DNA from: G965233625 sp965233625
GTDB taxonomy: Bacteria > Planctomycetota > Planctomycetia > Pirellulales > Pirellulaceae
Length of the DNA: 64,000 nt
Direction of reading: 5' to 3'
Assembly: GCA_965233625.1 (NCBI GenBank)
Contig: OZ247499.1
Coordinates: forward strand, 1,736,001 to 1,800,000
Each line of letters begins with the position of its first letter. Positions within the stretch are counted from its first letter, which is position 1. The notes under the pieces are model-generated. The model made no database searches. It had not been told where the DNA came from and was given only the letters and a program-made list of their open reading frames with translations. Both the position numbers and the translations under genes were made by a program. Below, piece after piece: positions 16,401 to 24,901 of the stretch.

Positions 16401-17768
16401 TTACGAGCCAACTTTGCTTACGTTGTAGCACAGCAGGCGACCCGTCTGACGGATATACATCCGGCCGCCGATGACCACGGGCTGCGCCCAGGACTTGTCG
16501 CCTTTACCGCCGATGTTGGCGTCGGTTGCTTCCAGTTCGTCTTTCGGATTGAAAGAACCTTTGAGGTTGTACTTTTCCGGCGTTGCTTCGATCAAAGCAA
16601 TCTCGCCCGACTCGTAGCGGAAAATCAAATTGCCATCGGCATACGTGATGGCAGCCGATCCGCGCCCCACACCCCGCGTTTCACCGCCCCACTTCACCGT
16701 GCCCTTGAGCATATCGATGCAGATCGGGTAGCCCTGTCCGTGCTTGGAGCCGGCGTAGATGTATCCGTCCAGCAGCACCATGCCGCCATGATGGTTCTGG
16801 AAAGTTTTGGCCGGGATGAAATACTGCTCTTCAGCGGTGACACGCTCGCCCTTTGCCGACAGCTTCAACAGCGCGGCGCCGGTCTGATAACCTGACGAAG
16901 CGAAAATGTAATCGCCGCTAACGATGGGTGTAGGAATGTTGGCAACGCCATTGGCCACATGCGGATAAGTCCACAGAACTTCACCGTCCGAAGCCCGCAC
17001 GCCAATCAAACCGCGTGCAACAAACGCCACGTACTGCTTCACCCCGGCGCCATTGGAAATAACGATCGAGGAATAACCGGCGCCGTCCATAGCCGCTTTG
17101 CCGCCCTTGGTGGTGCCATCGCCAAACCGTGGCATCTTCGCCGCCCAGACTTCTTCGCCCGTCAGCTTATTCAGCGCCACAACCATCGCCTGCGGACCGC
17201 CTGGCGTGCAGATCACATTATCGCCATCCACCAGCGGCGACTCGGCATAGCCCCAGTTCTTCATCAGCTCGCCGCGCCACTCCGACTTAAAGTTCTTCCG
17301 CCACACTTCGGCGCCGTCGGCTTTCTTCAGGCAGATAATCTGGCCATCGGAAGTGACCACATAAAGATAATCGCCATCTACGGTCGGCGTGCAGCGCGAC
17401 CCTGTGTAGCCATGTTCCGGCGTAGACTTGGTGACGGACTTACTCCAGACGATTGCACCGTCAGCCGCTTTGATGGCCGAAACCGCCTGACCGTCCTTTT
17501 TATTGCCGGTGGTGTAAAGAACGCCATCGACCAACGACACACTGGCGTAGCCCGTGCCGATACCCTCGGTCTTCCAGAGCAGTTGCGGTTTAGTCTTTGT
17601 CCAGTCGTCAATCAGATTCTTATCGGGCGAACGGTTGGTGCGGTCGGCGCCGCGCCACTGCGGCCAGTTCTGGGCGTGAGAATCTGAGGAGCCAGACAGA
17701 GTTACAGTTGCGGTCATCATCAAAGTGAGTGCAAGTGTCAGGATCTGGCGTGTAATGCGGGTAGGCAT
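16401..17768 (-). CDS. Secreted PQQ-type beta-propeller protein
   Basis: 455 residues with a signal peptide (about 1-32). After NWPQWRGADRTNRSPD, the usual entry of planctomycete PQQ-like propellers, come repeated blades with Trp-docking motifs such as LLWKTEGIGTGYASVSLVDG, IVWSKSV, CLKKADGAEVWRK, LTGEEVWAAK and GEVLWTYPH. The family folds as a six- to eight-blade periplasmic propeller; most members bind no PQQ and are thought to be scaffolds or sugar-related proteins. No enzymatic residues are recognisable. It is convergent with the Ro60 gene. Confidence 0.88.
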   Translation of the reverse strand: MPTRITRQILTLALTLMMTATVTLSGSSDSHAQNWPQWRGADRTNRSPDKNLIDDWTKTKPQLLWKTEGIGTGYASVSLVDGVLYTTGNKKDGQAVSAIKAADGAIVWSKSVTKSTPEHGYTGSRCTPTVDGDYLYVVTSDGQIICLKKADGAEVWRKNFKSEWRGELMKNWGYAESPLVDGDNVICTPGGPQAMVVALNKLTGEEVWAAKMPRFGDGTTKGGKAAMDGAGYSSIVISNGAGVKQYVAFVARGLIGVRASDGEVLWTYPHVANGVANIPTPIVSGDYIFASSGYQTGAALLKLSAKGERVTAEEQYFIPAKTFQNHHGGMVLLDGYIYAGSKHGQGYPICIDMLKGTVKWGGETRGVGRGSAAITYADGNLIFRYESGEIALIEATPEKYNLKGSFNPKDELEATDANIGGKGDKSWAQPVVIGGRMYIRQTGRLLCYNVSKVGS

Positions 17769-17999
17769 AAAGTGGTTCCTACAAGGTTTGCTGGGAAGGT
17801 GAAAGTTTGCGGATCGGGGGGAATTTCAGCGGGAGCCGGAAGTCTAATTGCTGCTGCAAGCCGCTGCAAGAATCCGCAACTTCAGCAGGTTCTGCGCCAA
17901 TTGATTGCCGGAAAGCAACGTGGTGGTGTATGTTAAGAATATCCCGCGAATATCTTTTCCCCATTCATGACTCATTGTGTCTACGCATCGGAGCCTTTT

Positions 18000-18854
18000 G
18001 TGAAACGCCAAGGATTTACTCTTGTTGAGATGCTGGTGGTGATCGCCATCATTGGCGTACTCGCAGCGCTGACTTTACCCGCAGTCCAGGCTGCCCGCGA
18101 AGCGGCCCGCCGTTCTACCTGTGCGAACAATCTCAAGCAGTCAGCCCTGGCGATTCAAAATTATCACGTTCTGAAAAAGAAGCTGCCGCCGGGTGGTCTG
18201 ACAACCGGGAACCAGTTTAGCTGGCACGTATTTGTTCTCCCGCACCTGGAGCAGGACAACCTTTACAAAGCCTTCGATCGCAATGCGGCTTACGACAATG
18301 CGGCAAATCTGGCGACCGGCCTTACTGGCGTAGACACCTATCTGTGCCCAAGTGGCGTGGTCGAACGCAGCACGTTTGAACAATCCGGCGGCGCCTTCCT
18401 GCCAACGGTTCACTATCAGGGCAATATGGGGCCCATTGGCACAAACCCGGTCGATGGCGACCCCTATCCGTCCGTCGCGTCGGGCCAGGGCGATGCGGCA
18501 ACGGGCGGCGTGCTGTACGCCGATAGCGAAGTTAAACTGACGAACATCACCGATGGCACCACGACCACGTTTATGCTGGGTGAAGTCTCCTGGTCAGACG
18601 CCAACAGCTACCGGGCATGGACACGCGGCTGCAAGGATACCACCTGTGCGGGCACCAAGTCCGTTCAATCCGCCATTAACGCGCGGCCCTACACAACCAA
18701 TTTCAACTGGACAAGCTTTGGCAGTAATCACCCCGGCGGCGCCCAGTTTGCGATGTGTGATGGTTCCGTTACATTCATTGCGGAGTTCATTAACCTGAAC
18801 ACTTACAAAGCCCTGGCGAGCCGCAAAGGCAAAGAAACGGTTGGAGATTTCTAA
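18000..18854 (+). CDS. DUF1559 protein with prepilin-type N-terminus
   Basis: 284 residues from the GTG at 18000 (VKRQGFTLVEMLVVIAIIG); an in-frame ATG at 17967 would put eleven residues before the leader. The Gly-Phe-Thr-Leu-Val-Glu prepilin cleavage site and a 20-residue hydrophobic helix are followed by AREAARRSTCANNLKQ, the hallmark start of DUF1559 (SBP_bac_10). The globular domain ends in HPGGAQFAMCDGSVTFI, the usual C-terminal motif. These pseudopilins form one of the largest planctomycete families; their role, perhaps in fibre formation or giant pores, is unsettled. A small lipoprotein follows 5 bases later. Confidence 0.93.
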   Translation: MKRQGFTLVEMLVVIAIIGVLAALTLPAVQAAREAARRSTCANNLKQSALAIQNYHVLKKKLPPGGLTTGNQFSWHVFVLPHLEQDNLYKAFDRNAAYDNAANLATGLTGVDTYLCPSGVVERSTFEQSGGAFLPTVHYQGNMGPIGTNPVDGDPYPSVASGQGDAATGGVLYADSEVKLTNITDGTTTTFMLGEVSWSDANSYRAWTRGCKDTTCAGTKSVQSAINARPYTTNFNWTSFGSNHPGGAQFAMCDGSVTFIAEFINLNTYKALASRKGKETVGDF

Positions 18855-18859
18855 AACGG

Positions 18860-19270
18860 ATGTTTTCCCGCGTATATCTGCTTGCTCTATGTCTGATGAC
18901 AATCGTTTCTCTGGGTTGCAATTCGGATCCCCGCTCCGTACACGTAAGCGGCTCCGTTACTTTTGATGGAAAGCCCGTTCCCTACGGGCGGATTCAATTC
19001 GCTCCGCAATCTGATGGACCACCTGGTTGGGCTGTCATCAAAGACGGGAAGTTTGATACTGAAGCCGAAGGGGGAAAGCCAACGATGGGAGGCTCTCAGG
19101 ACGCCACCATCGAGGGGTATGCAAGTGCCCCCGATCCGAATGCGGACACAGACAATCCGGCAAAGACACTTTTCACAGGTTATACGACCACCGTCAATCT
19201 CGGTGAGGAGAAGTCCGAGCAGACTCTCGAAGTGCCGGCGACTGCGGCCGCAGGTGGTCGAAAAAAGTAG
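18860..19270 (+). CDS. Small lipoprotein paired with DUF1559 gene
   Basis: 136 residues. Signal peptide with lipobox Val-Ser-Leu-Gly-Cys (Cys at about residue 20), so a lipid anchor is expected. The rest resembles the carboxypeptidase-regulatory/transthyretin-like fold common next to DUF1559 genes: SVHVSGSVTFDGKPVPYGRIQF, then a GYASAPDPN turn and a Lys-rich end. The start lies 6 bases after the DUF1559 stop, so the two are surely co-transcribed. The pairing is conserved across planctomycetes but the role is unknown. Confidence 0.85.
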   Translation: MFSRVYLLALCLMTIVSLGCNSDPRSVHVSGSVTFDGKPVPYGRIQFAPQSDGPPGWAVIKDGKFDTEAEGGKPTMGGSQDATIEGYASAPDPNADTDNPAKTLFTGYTTTVNLGEEKSEQTLEVPATAAAGGRKK

Positions 19271-19570
19271 CGTCTTTCGGCGCCGGTTCACCACCTGCTA
19301 GCGTCCTGTAATAGCATGCCATGCTAGCTTCACGTCCTTTCAAACCGGGGCGTGCGCCGGCTGAAGTGGGCAAAGTGAAGCGATTTATGCAGTTAACTCC
19401 TGCAACACGCGGAATTTAACGCAGACCCCGCTTGTTGCTTACTGCCTTACCTATTAAGCTTTGTGGTTTGAAAAATACGGGAGCACCGCAACAGCGTTTG
19501 TGCATCGCCGTTGATTATCACACATATGCGAAATCTCGAGCGCTGATTCGTGCGGCGAAGGATGGGAGTC
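19271..19570. other. Leader region before rplM
   Basis: 300 bases without a convincing gene. It contains a perfect 15-base inverted repeat TAGCATGCCATGCTA at 19312-19326, possibly the end of the lipoprotein transcript, and probably the promoter and leader of the ribosomal protein operon. I could not pick out a reliable -35/-10 pair. Confidence 0.35.
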
Positions 19571-20038
19571 ATGGCCGGAACCAAATCATTTGTATCGAAG
19601 CCCAAAGATGCGGAAGCACGCCGCAAGTGGTGGATTGTTGACGCGGAAGGTAAAGTCGTCGGGCGTCTGGCCAGCGATATTGCCACCGTGCTGATGGGCA
19701 AGCACCGCCCCGAATACACCCCCCACATTGATACGGGCGACTTCGTCATCGTGACGAACGTGGACAAGGTCGTGTTCACTGGCAACAAGTGGGACCAGAA
19801 GGAATACACCTGGTACACAGGCTACACCGGCCTGCGTAAAGAGACCGCCCGTCGCCGGTTTGAAAAGCATCCAGAAATGATCCTGGAAGAAGCTGTCCGC
19901 CGCATGCTCCCCAAGAGCAAACTCGGACGGCAGATGCTTTCAAAACTGAAGCTGTTCACCGGCACAGAGCACCCGCATCAGGCACAGAACCCGGAACCGC
20001 GTGACATGGGTGTCAGCAAAGCCGGTGCGGCAGAGTAG
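19571..20038 (+). CDS. rplM: Ribosomal protein uL13
   Basis: 155 residues from ATG 19571, with GGGAG three bases upstream; an in-frame ATG at 19550 is less likely. Typical L13 segments: WWIVDAEGKVVGRLAS, GKHRPEYTPHIDTGDFVIV, KVVFTGNKWDQKEY, GYTGLRKE, EAVRRMLPKSKLGRQ and KLKLFTGTEHPHQAQNP. It is an early-assembly protein of the large subunit. The gene precedes rpsI by 42 bases, the near-universal bacterial L13-S9 operon. Confidence 0.97.
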   Translation: MAGTKSFVSKPKDAEARRKWWIVDAEGKVVGRLASDIATVLMGKHRPEYTPHIDTGDFVIVTNVDKVVFTGNKWDQKEYTWYTGYTGLRKETARRRFEKHPEMILEEAVRRMLPKSKLGRQMLSKLKLFTGTEHPHQAQNPEPRDMGVSKAGAAE

Positions 20039-20080
20039 TCACCAGATTCTTACATGACCAGAAATTGAAGATTTTTATCC

Positions 20081-20494
20081 ATGGTTGCAGTTAAAAAAGA
20101 CGAACGCAGCGGCGACGCTCTAGGCACTGGACGCCGCAAATCTTCCGTAGCTCGTGTACGCATCCGGCAGGGCAGCGGAAAGATCACCGTGAACAATCGT
20201 GATCTAGAAGTCTACTTCCCTAACGATCAGGATCAGGTAGACGTCCGCGCCGCTCTGAAAGCCACGGGCACCGACGAATCCGTCGACGTGATTATCCGCG
20301 CCAGCGGTGGCGGCAGCACTGGTCAGGCAGGCGCCTGCAAGATGGGCATCGCGCGTGCTCTGGTCAGCTACGACAGCGAACTGTTCCAGGTGCTACGTGA
20401 CGGCGGGTTCCTCACGCGTGACTCACGCATGAAAGAACGTAAGAAGCCTGGTCTGCACGGCGCCCGTCGCGGCAGCCAGTTCTCGAAACGCTAA
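20081..20494 (+). CDS. rpsI: Ribosomal protein uS9
   Basis: 137 residues. Contains TGRRKSSVARVRIRQGSGKITVNN near the start, the VDVIIRASGGGSTGQAGA core, and the C-terminal GLHGARRGSQFSKR basic tail that reaches the P-site tRNA anticodon loop. Length is normal. Co-transcribed with rplM. Confidence 0.97.
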   Translation: MVAVKKDERSGDALGTGRRKSSVARVRIRQGSGKITVNNRDLEVYFPNDQDQVDVRAALKATGTDESVDVIIRASGGGSTGQAGACKMGIARALVSYDSELFQVLRDGGFLTRDSRMKERKKPGLHGARRGSQFSKR

Positions 20495-20615
20495 TCCAGA
20501 CGCGAAAGAACGTCACCCTCGCGTGGCGTTTCCGTCCAGAGCAACTCCGGGTCCGCTTCACGGCGGACTCTTTTGCTGCGCTGGAGGCAATCCTGCTATT
20601 GCACGCGATCCACTT

Positions 20616-21047
20616 ATGACGGCAATCTTCGAACATCCAATCACGGTCACCGCGGACGATATCGACTCACGTGGCCATGTGAACAATCTGCGGTACATTC
20701 TCTGGACGCTGGCAGCGGCCGAAGCACATTGCGCATCGTTAGGATGGGATTCGCAGCGCGTGCTGGCGATGGGTTCTTCCTGGGTCGTCAAATCCCATGA
20801 GATCCACTATCGCGCGCCATTGTTCGAAGGCGATGAGATCGTCGTCCGCACCTGGGTGTCTGACTTCCGAAAGATTCAGTCGTTGCGCAAATACCGCATC
20901 ATCAGGCAGAGTGACGGCGCCACCGTTGCCGACGCGCAGACCAACTGGGCCTACATCGGCATAGAACATCAGGTGCCGCGACGCGTTCCCGAAGAGATGA
21001 AGAACGCGTTTACAATCGTTCCGCCGGACGAAGAACCGGCGGACTAA
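20616..21047 (+). CDS. Hotdog-fold acyl-CoA thioesterase
   Basis: 143 residues from ATG 20616; a longer frame to 20523 does not look coding. The N-terminal half has the 4-hydroxybenzoyl-CoA thioesterase/YbgC pattern: DIDSRGHVNNLRYILW (active-site Asp and the HVNN loop), then SSWVVKSHEIHYRAPLFEGDEI and VRTWVSD. The hotdog fold is completed by a YRIIRQSDG strand and a final helix. The acyl substrate is unknown. It follows rpsI by 121 bases and may be read from the same transcript. Confidence 0.85.
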   Translation: MTAIFEHPITVTADDIDSRGHVNNLRYILWTLAAAEAHCASLGWDSQRVLAMGSSWVVKSHEIHYRAPLFEGDEIVVRTWVSDFRKIQSLRKYRIIRQSDGATVADAQTNWAYIGIEHQVPRRVPEEMKNAFTIVPPDEEPAD

Positions 21048-21065
21048 GGCAACACGCAGTATGTC

Positions 21066-21986
21066 TTAATCCTGCAAAGTTGCCGCCAGCAGCGGTTTGA
21101 TGGTCATGGTGGAAGTGGCTTCGCTCTTGATGTTCACTTCCAGGTCTCCGATCTTCCGCTCGCTGATGATGGTCTGCGTCACCTTGCTGCTGACGGGCCG
21201 GCCTGCCGAATTGTCGAATAACATCTCGCCCGACTGCTTGTGCACAAAATCGGGTTTCCCCGGCGCCTCGTCCCCTTCTTTCTGCACCTGAACGGTCGTC
21301 GCTACACCAATCTGATCGAGCACACCCTGTTCGGTTTTTTTCTCACCTAGATAGGTGTACTTGTTAAGCGTGGTAAGCTTTCCCGTTGGCAGGCTCAGCG
21401 ACTCTGTGTCCTTCCATTCGCTACCTTTAGAAACGGCTTCTTCCGGCATTGTAAAGATGAACTGTTTGAGGATGCTCTGCATACCCTCTGGCGAAAACAT
21501 GACGGCTAACGAGGTTGTCGCCACGGCGTGTTTCACTGCCTGACTGGCCTCGTCTGAAACCTTGGCAGAAGTGATTTTGCCTTTGGCGTTGAATTGCAGA
21601 AGCACCGACGTACCGATCAGCGGTTTGATTGCATCAGCCAGGATCTTGGCGTCGCCCGACGGCCGCGTCTCGCTGGACGAATCGTATTCAACAGCGTTGC
21701 CCTTGGGCGTATCAATCTTCAGTTTGATCTGCCGGAAGGTCTGGGTCACTTCGGCGCCTTTTTCACTGACGCCCGTGACAACCCACTGCATGACCATCGT
21801 GGCATCGTGATCCATCACCAGTTCGTTGTTCTTGAACGTTCGCGTCGTCCTAGTCAACTGTTGAATGTCCAGCTGCAGCCGGTCTCCCTTTGTAAGTTTC
21901 CACTGCAGGTCTTTCTCCTGACATAGCGCCGGACCAGTCAGGCACAGCGTCAAAAAGAAAGTGAACATGGCGGAAGTGGTCAGCAT
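21066..21986 (-). CDS. Secreted DUF6263-like protein, copy 1
   Basis: 306 residues from ATG 21986; nine more residues would need a TTG start. Signal peptide (to Leu-Cys-Gln-Glu), then LQWKLTKGDRLQLDIQQ, a long beta-rich domain with DHDATMVMQWVVTGV, IGTSVLLQFNAKGKI, and a Ser/Lys-rich second half with KYTYLGEK and LFDNSAGRPVSS. It is clearly a paralogue of the next gene upstream (22100-23086), and the layout fits the planctomycete DUF6263 family of unknown function. A terminator separates the two copies, so they may be expressed differently. Confidence 0.75.
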   Translation of the reverse strand: MLTTSAMFTFFLTLCLTGPALCQEKDLQWKLTKGDRLQLDIQQLTRTTRTFKNNELVMDHDATMVMQWVVTGVSEKGAEVTQTFRQIKLKIDTPKGNAVEYDSSSETRPSGDAKILADAIKPLIGTSVLLQFNAKGKITSAKVSDEASQAVKHAVATTSLAVMFSPEGMQSILKQFIFTMPEEAVSKGSEWKDTESLSLPTGKLTTLNKYTYLGEKKTEQGVLDQIGVATTVQVQKEGDEAPGKPDFVHKQSGEMLFDNSAGRPVSSKVTQTIISERKIGDLEVNIKSEATSTMTIKPLLAATLQD

Positions 21987-22018
21987 GCGCGAATTCAAAA
22001 CAGTATCTCCCAAAAGAA

Positions 22019-22043
22019 AAGGCCGCTCCAGGAGAACGGCCTT
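22019..22043 (-). terminator. Rho-independent terminator between the two paralogues
   Basis: On the minus strand AAGGCCG (22043-22037) pairs with CGGCCTT (22025-22019) around an 11-base loop, followed by TTCTTTT. It lies 56 bases after the stop of the upstream paralogue. Confidence 0.7.
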
Positions 22044-22099
22044 GATGCGTCGAAGACTATTACAAACTTAAGTCTACCATGAAAAGAAGTAGTTGCTCG

Positions 22100-23086
22100 T
22101 TAGTCGATGATGATCGCATCATCGTCGGCTTCTTCTTTATCGTCTTCGCTGTCTTCAACAGAACCAGCGGGCTCTTCACCTGGTTTGAGCTTCTTGAAGG
22201 TAACGGTGGTGGTTGTTGGCCCGGCGAGGGTCATCTTCTGACCGCCTGGACCTTCACTTTCCATGGTCAGTTTCTGCTTGGCTTCAGCGGAAAGCAGGTA
22301 TCCCGCATCGTTGTCGAACAGCAGTTTGCCACTGTTTGACTGGTCAACGATTTTAAGCTCCATCCCCATCGCTTTGACATTGCCTTTCTGCTCGATATCT
22401 GACTTCACATCGATGCGGTCCAGCGTACTGCCATCTTTCTTTTCTTCGCCGACATAGGTGTATTTGTTAGACAGCTTCATCGATCCGCCGCCTGGACTGT
22501 TCGACTCGGTGACGTTTTCCCAGGTGTCACCGGGCGAAAGATTCACGGGCAGTTCAGGAGAGGCGCCGACCAGCATCTTTTCGATGGCGCCGGGCGGCAG
22601 CGCGCCGCCGATGCCGGGCGCTGCTTGCATCTTTTTCGCAGCGGCCGGGTCGTTTTTGAATTTCAGAACTTTGCCACGGCTGGACATCGTGACTTCAGAC
22701 TTCATACCGACCAGCGGCTTCACGAGGCTGGCAAAGATGGGCGCCAGTTGTCCTGCCGGTTTCTCTTTCGAAGCGGAATCGTATTCCGCCTTGCCCAGCG
22801 GCGTTGTGGCTTTGATCGAAACGCGGTTGACTTTGGCTTCGATGTCGAGGTTGCCCTGCTCGTCAACTTTCTTGATATCCCAGACCTGCTCGATCTTCAG
22901 CGAGCTGGGAATCTCAATCGTCTGCGGCCCCATGGTGATCGTTTGCTTGCTCTCAGTGGATAGCACTACATGAAAGCGTTCGCCGGCTTTCGCTTTCCAT
23001 CGCAGCTGTTTCTCTGCGTTTGTGGTCGTTGTCATAAGAACCGCGGCGAAGACTGCCACGGTGGCGATAAGTATGCGGCTGCGCAT
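22100..23086 (-). CDS. Secreted DUF6263-like protein, copy 2
   Basis: 328 residues from ATG 23086, which has AGGAA seven bases upstream; an in-frame ATG at 23107 has no site. Signal peptide (to Asn-Ala-Glu), then LRWKAKAGERFHVVLS, an EQVWDIKKVDEQGN strand, VGMKSEVTMSSRGKVLKF and KYTYVGEEKKDGSTLDRIDV; the same segment order as copy 1 (VLLQFNAKGKI, KYTYLGEK, LFDN). The C-terminus is unusual: about 25 strongly acidic residues ending Ile-Ile-Ile-Asp. Function unknown; tandem duplication followed by divergence is evident. Confidence 0.78.
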   Translation of the reverse strand: MRSRILIATVAVFAAVLMTTTTNAEKQLRWKAKAGERFHVVLSTESKQTITMGPQTIEIPSSLKIEQVWDIKKVDEQGNLDIEAKVNRVSIKATTPLGKAEYDSASKEKPAGQLAPIFASLVKPLVGMKSEVTMSSRGKVLKFKNDPAAAKKMQAAPGIGGALPPGAIEKMLVGASPELPVNLSPGDTWENVTESNSPGGGSMKLSNKYTYVGEEKKDGSTLDRIDVKSDIEQKGNVKAMGMELKIVDQSNSGKLLFDNDAGYLLSAEAKQKLTMESEGPGGQKMTLAGPTTTTVTFKKLKPGEEPAGSVEDSEDDKEEADDDAIIID

Positions 23087-23240
23087 TGATTTATTCCTGA
23101 AGGTCATAGTGAATAGCGTTCCTCTTAATTATGGCCGACTGTTGTCCCACCTGTCTATCATCTCGTGGAAACAACGTGCTATTAAAATGCGGTGTTAACC
23201 GCCGAAGGGGAGTTGCCAGCAACCTTTGAAGTCTGTTCGC

Positions 23241-24209
23241 TTAGGCTGGATCAACCGTTGCCAGGCCCGCAATCACGGTTTCGAGATACACCCGCGCCCG
23301 CCGCGCCAGGGCGTCGATCCCTTCGGGTTTTTCAGGGCGGGGAACCAGCGGGGCGAAGATGTTTTCGCAGCACAGCGGCATTTCCAGGCCCGTGTTCGCG
23401 ACGGGATGCAGCAACCGGTAGTGGTCAATTTCACCCAGCCCCGGGCCGCAGTCCTGATCGCGTGGCCAGTTGCGATGATCTTTGATACAGAAGCTGCGGA
23501 CGTTGGGTGCGCAGTTCTTAATATCTGGAATCGGGTCGAGATTCAGATAGTCCATCACGTTGCCTGCATCGTAGTTGACCTGAATGGCCGGGTGATCTAC
23601 TTCGCGGGCGATCTCTGCGCATGCCTGCCCGGTTCCAGTCGATCCGCCGTGCTGCTTGACCACGATCATCACGTTGTTGTCAGCGGCAATGGGCGCCAGT
23701 TGCTTCAGACGCTGCACCCACAGCTTGCGGTTGCCACCGCGTGTGTGTCCAAAGGTAAGCACCTGTCGCAGCCCGCCGGCAGAGGCCTGGAGGATGCGGG
23801 CGGTCAGCACCTTCACCGCGTCCTCGTGCTCCGGGTAGATCATCGAGAACATCATCAGCGGCTCAAGCCCCAGATCGCGGCAGCGCTTGCCAAGCGTGGC
23901 AGCAGCGGCTGGCGGAGCTTCGGCAGGCATCACGGGCGTGCGGCCAGCGGTTTCCATGTGGGTCGTACCCCACGCCACATAGCGATAGCCCGCAGATTTG
24001 ATTCCCTGCAAAGCACGCGACAGCGGAAAACGCGAGTAAGGCAGCGTCATACAGGCGATCTGAAATCGCGTCGCCTTCCCGCCATCCGTCTTGTTGGCAG
24101 GTTCTTCAGATAGCAGCCCGGCGGGTGTGCCGAGCAGTGCGGCGCCGGCGGTTGCGGCTTGAAGGAGACGCCGCCGGGAGAGATTCAGAGCATTGCAAGA
24201 AGGGTTCAC
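23241..24209 (-). CDS. Exported sugar-phosphate isomerase/epimerase-like TIM barrel
   Basis: 322 residues, GTG start with GAGGTGG six bases before it. The N-terminus LSRRRLLQAATAGAALLG is a twin-arginine-like signal, so it is folded before export. The barrel shows GIKSAGYRYVAWGTTH, LEPLMMFSMIYPEHED, VKQHGGSTGTGQACAEI, QVNYDAGNVMDY (metal-binding region) and SFCIKDHRNWPR. These match the xylose-isomerase-like AP-endonuclease-2 family, common in planctomycete sugar degradation. Substrate unknown. The next gene on the strand, an FKBP lipoprotein, ends 40 bases upstream of its start. Confidence 0.85.
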   Translation of the reverse strand: MNPSCNALNLSRRRLLQAATAGAALLGTPAGLLSEEPANKTDGGKATRFQIACMTLPYSRFPLSRALQGIKSAGYRYVAWGTTHMETAGRTPVMPAEAPPAAAATLGKRCRDLGLEPLMMFSMIYPEHEDAVKVLTARILQASAGGLRQVLTFGHTRGGNRKLWVQRLKQLAPIAADNNVMIVVKQHGGSTGTGQACAEIAREVDHPAIQVNYDAGNVMDYLNLDPIPDIKNCAPNVRSFCIKDHRNWPRDQDCGPGLGEIDHYRLLHPVANTGLEMPLCCENIFAPLVPRPEKPEGIDALARRARVYLETVIAGLATVDPA

Positions 24210-24248
24210 CGGCCACCTCGTGGAATTGGATTCATGTAGCTTGGACTG

Positions 24249-24803
24249 CTACATGATATCAAGCAATTCCACGTAGAAGTGAAGCGTCGCTTTGGGCGGG
24301 ATCGTCGGCGGGTTGCCGGCGGCGCCATACCCAAGGATATAGGGAATCTCCAGTTCGATCGCTCCACCTTTTTCGACGTAGGTGAGCCCTTCTGTCCAGC
24401 CAGGTACAACATTCCGCAAAGGGAACGTAGCCGGCGCCCGGCGTTTGAAAGAACTATCAAACTCTTTGCCATTGTCGAGCCAACCACGGTAATGCACCGT
24501 CACTTTATTATCCGCCGTCGGGAAGCGTCCGTTCCCCTTCTTAATGATGCGATACTTCAAGCCCGTATTCGTGGTAATCCAGCGCGAAACACCATCTGAA
24601 TTCTGCTCGCCGCTGCCTTCATAAGATGCCGGCTGGACGGCTGGTTCTTCCGCATTTGCCGTCTGTGTGAACGCCGGGCGGGCACTGGTGCAACCACTCG
24701 CAAGAGCCACAAGGCAAAGCAACAATGCCAGACAGGCGACTCTGTATGGCTGGCGCCGGGTGTGCACGTGCAGTTTCGCTCGATGTGGATAATTGGCAGA
24801 CAT
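24249..24803 (-). CDS. FKBP-type peptidyl-prolyl isomerase lipoprotein
   Basis: 184 residues from ATG 24803 with AGGA seven bases before it. The signal peptide has lipobox Leu-Ala-Ser-Gly-Cys (Cys at about 36), so it is probably anchored in a membrane. The C-terminal 100 residues are a complete FKBP domain: KVTVHYRGWLDNGKEFDSS, FPLRNVVPGWTEGL, IPYILGYGAAGNPPTIPP and LHFYVELLDI, with Tyr, Phe, Asp, Val-Pro-Gly-Trp and Tyr of the binding pocket in place. It should assist folding of exported proteins. Confidence 0.93.
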   Translation of the reverse strand: MSANYPHRAKLHVHTRRQPYRVACLALLLCLVALASGCTSARPAFTQTANAEEPAVQPASYEGSGEQNSDGVSRWITTNTGLKYRIIKKGNGRFPTADNKVTVHYRGWLDNGKEFDSSFKRRAPATFPLRNVVPGWTEGLTYVEKGGAIELEIPYILGYGAAGNPPTIPPKATLHFYVELLDIM

Positions 24804-24901
24804 GATGATTCCTGAACCGGCGGCGCAATAGCAAAGATTTATTGGACGATACCGCCCATTATTCTGAAAGTCCGCTTCTGCTGGAAGGGCAGAATCTGTG
24901 G

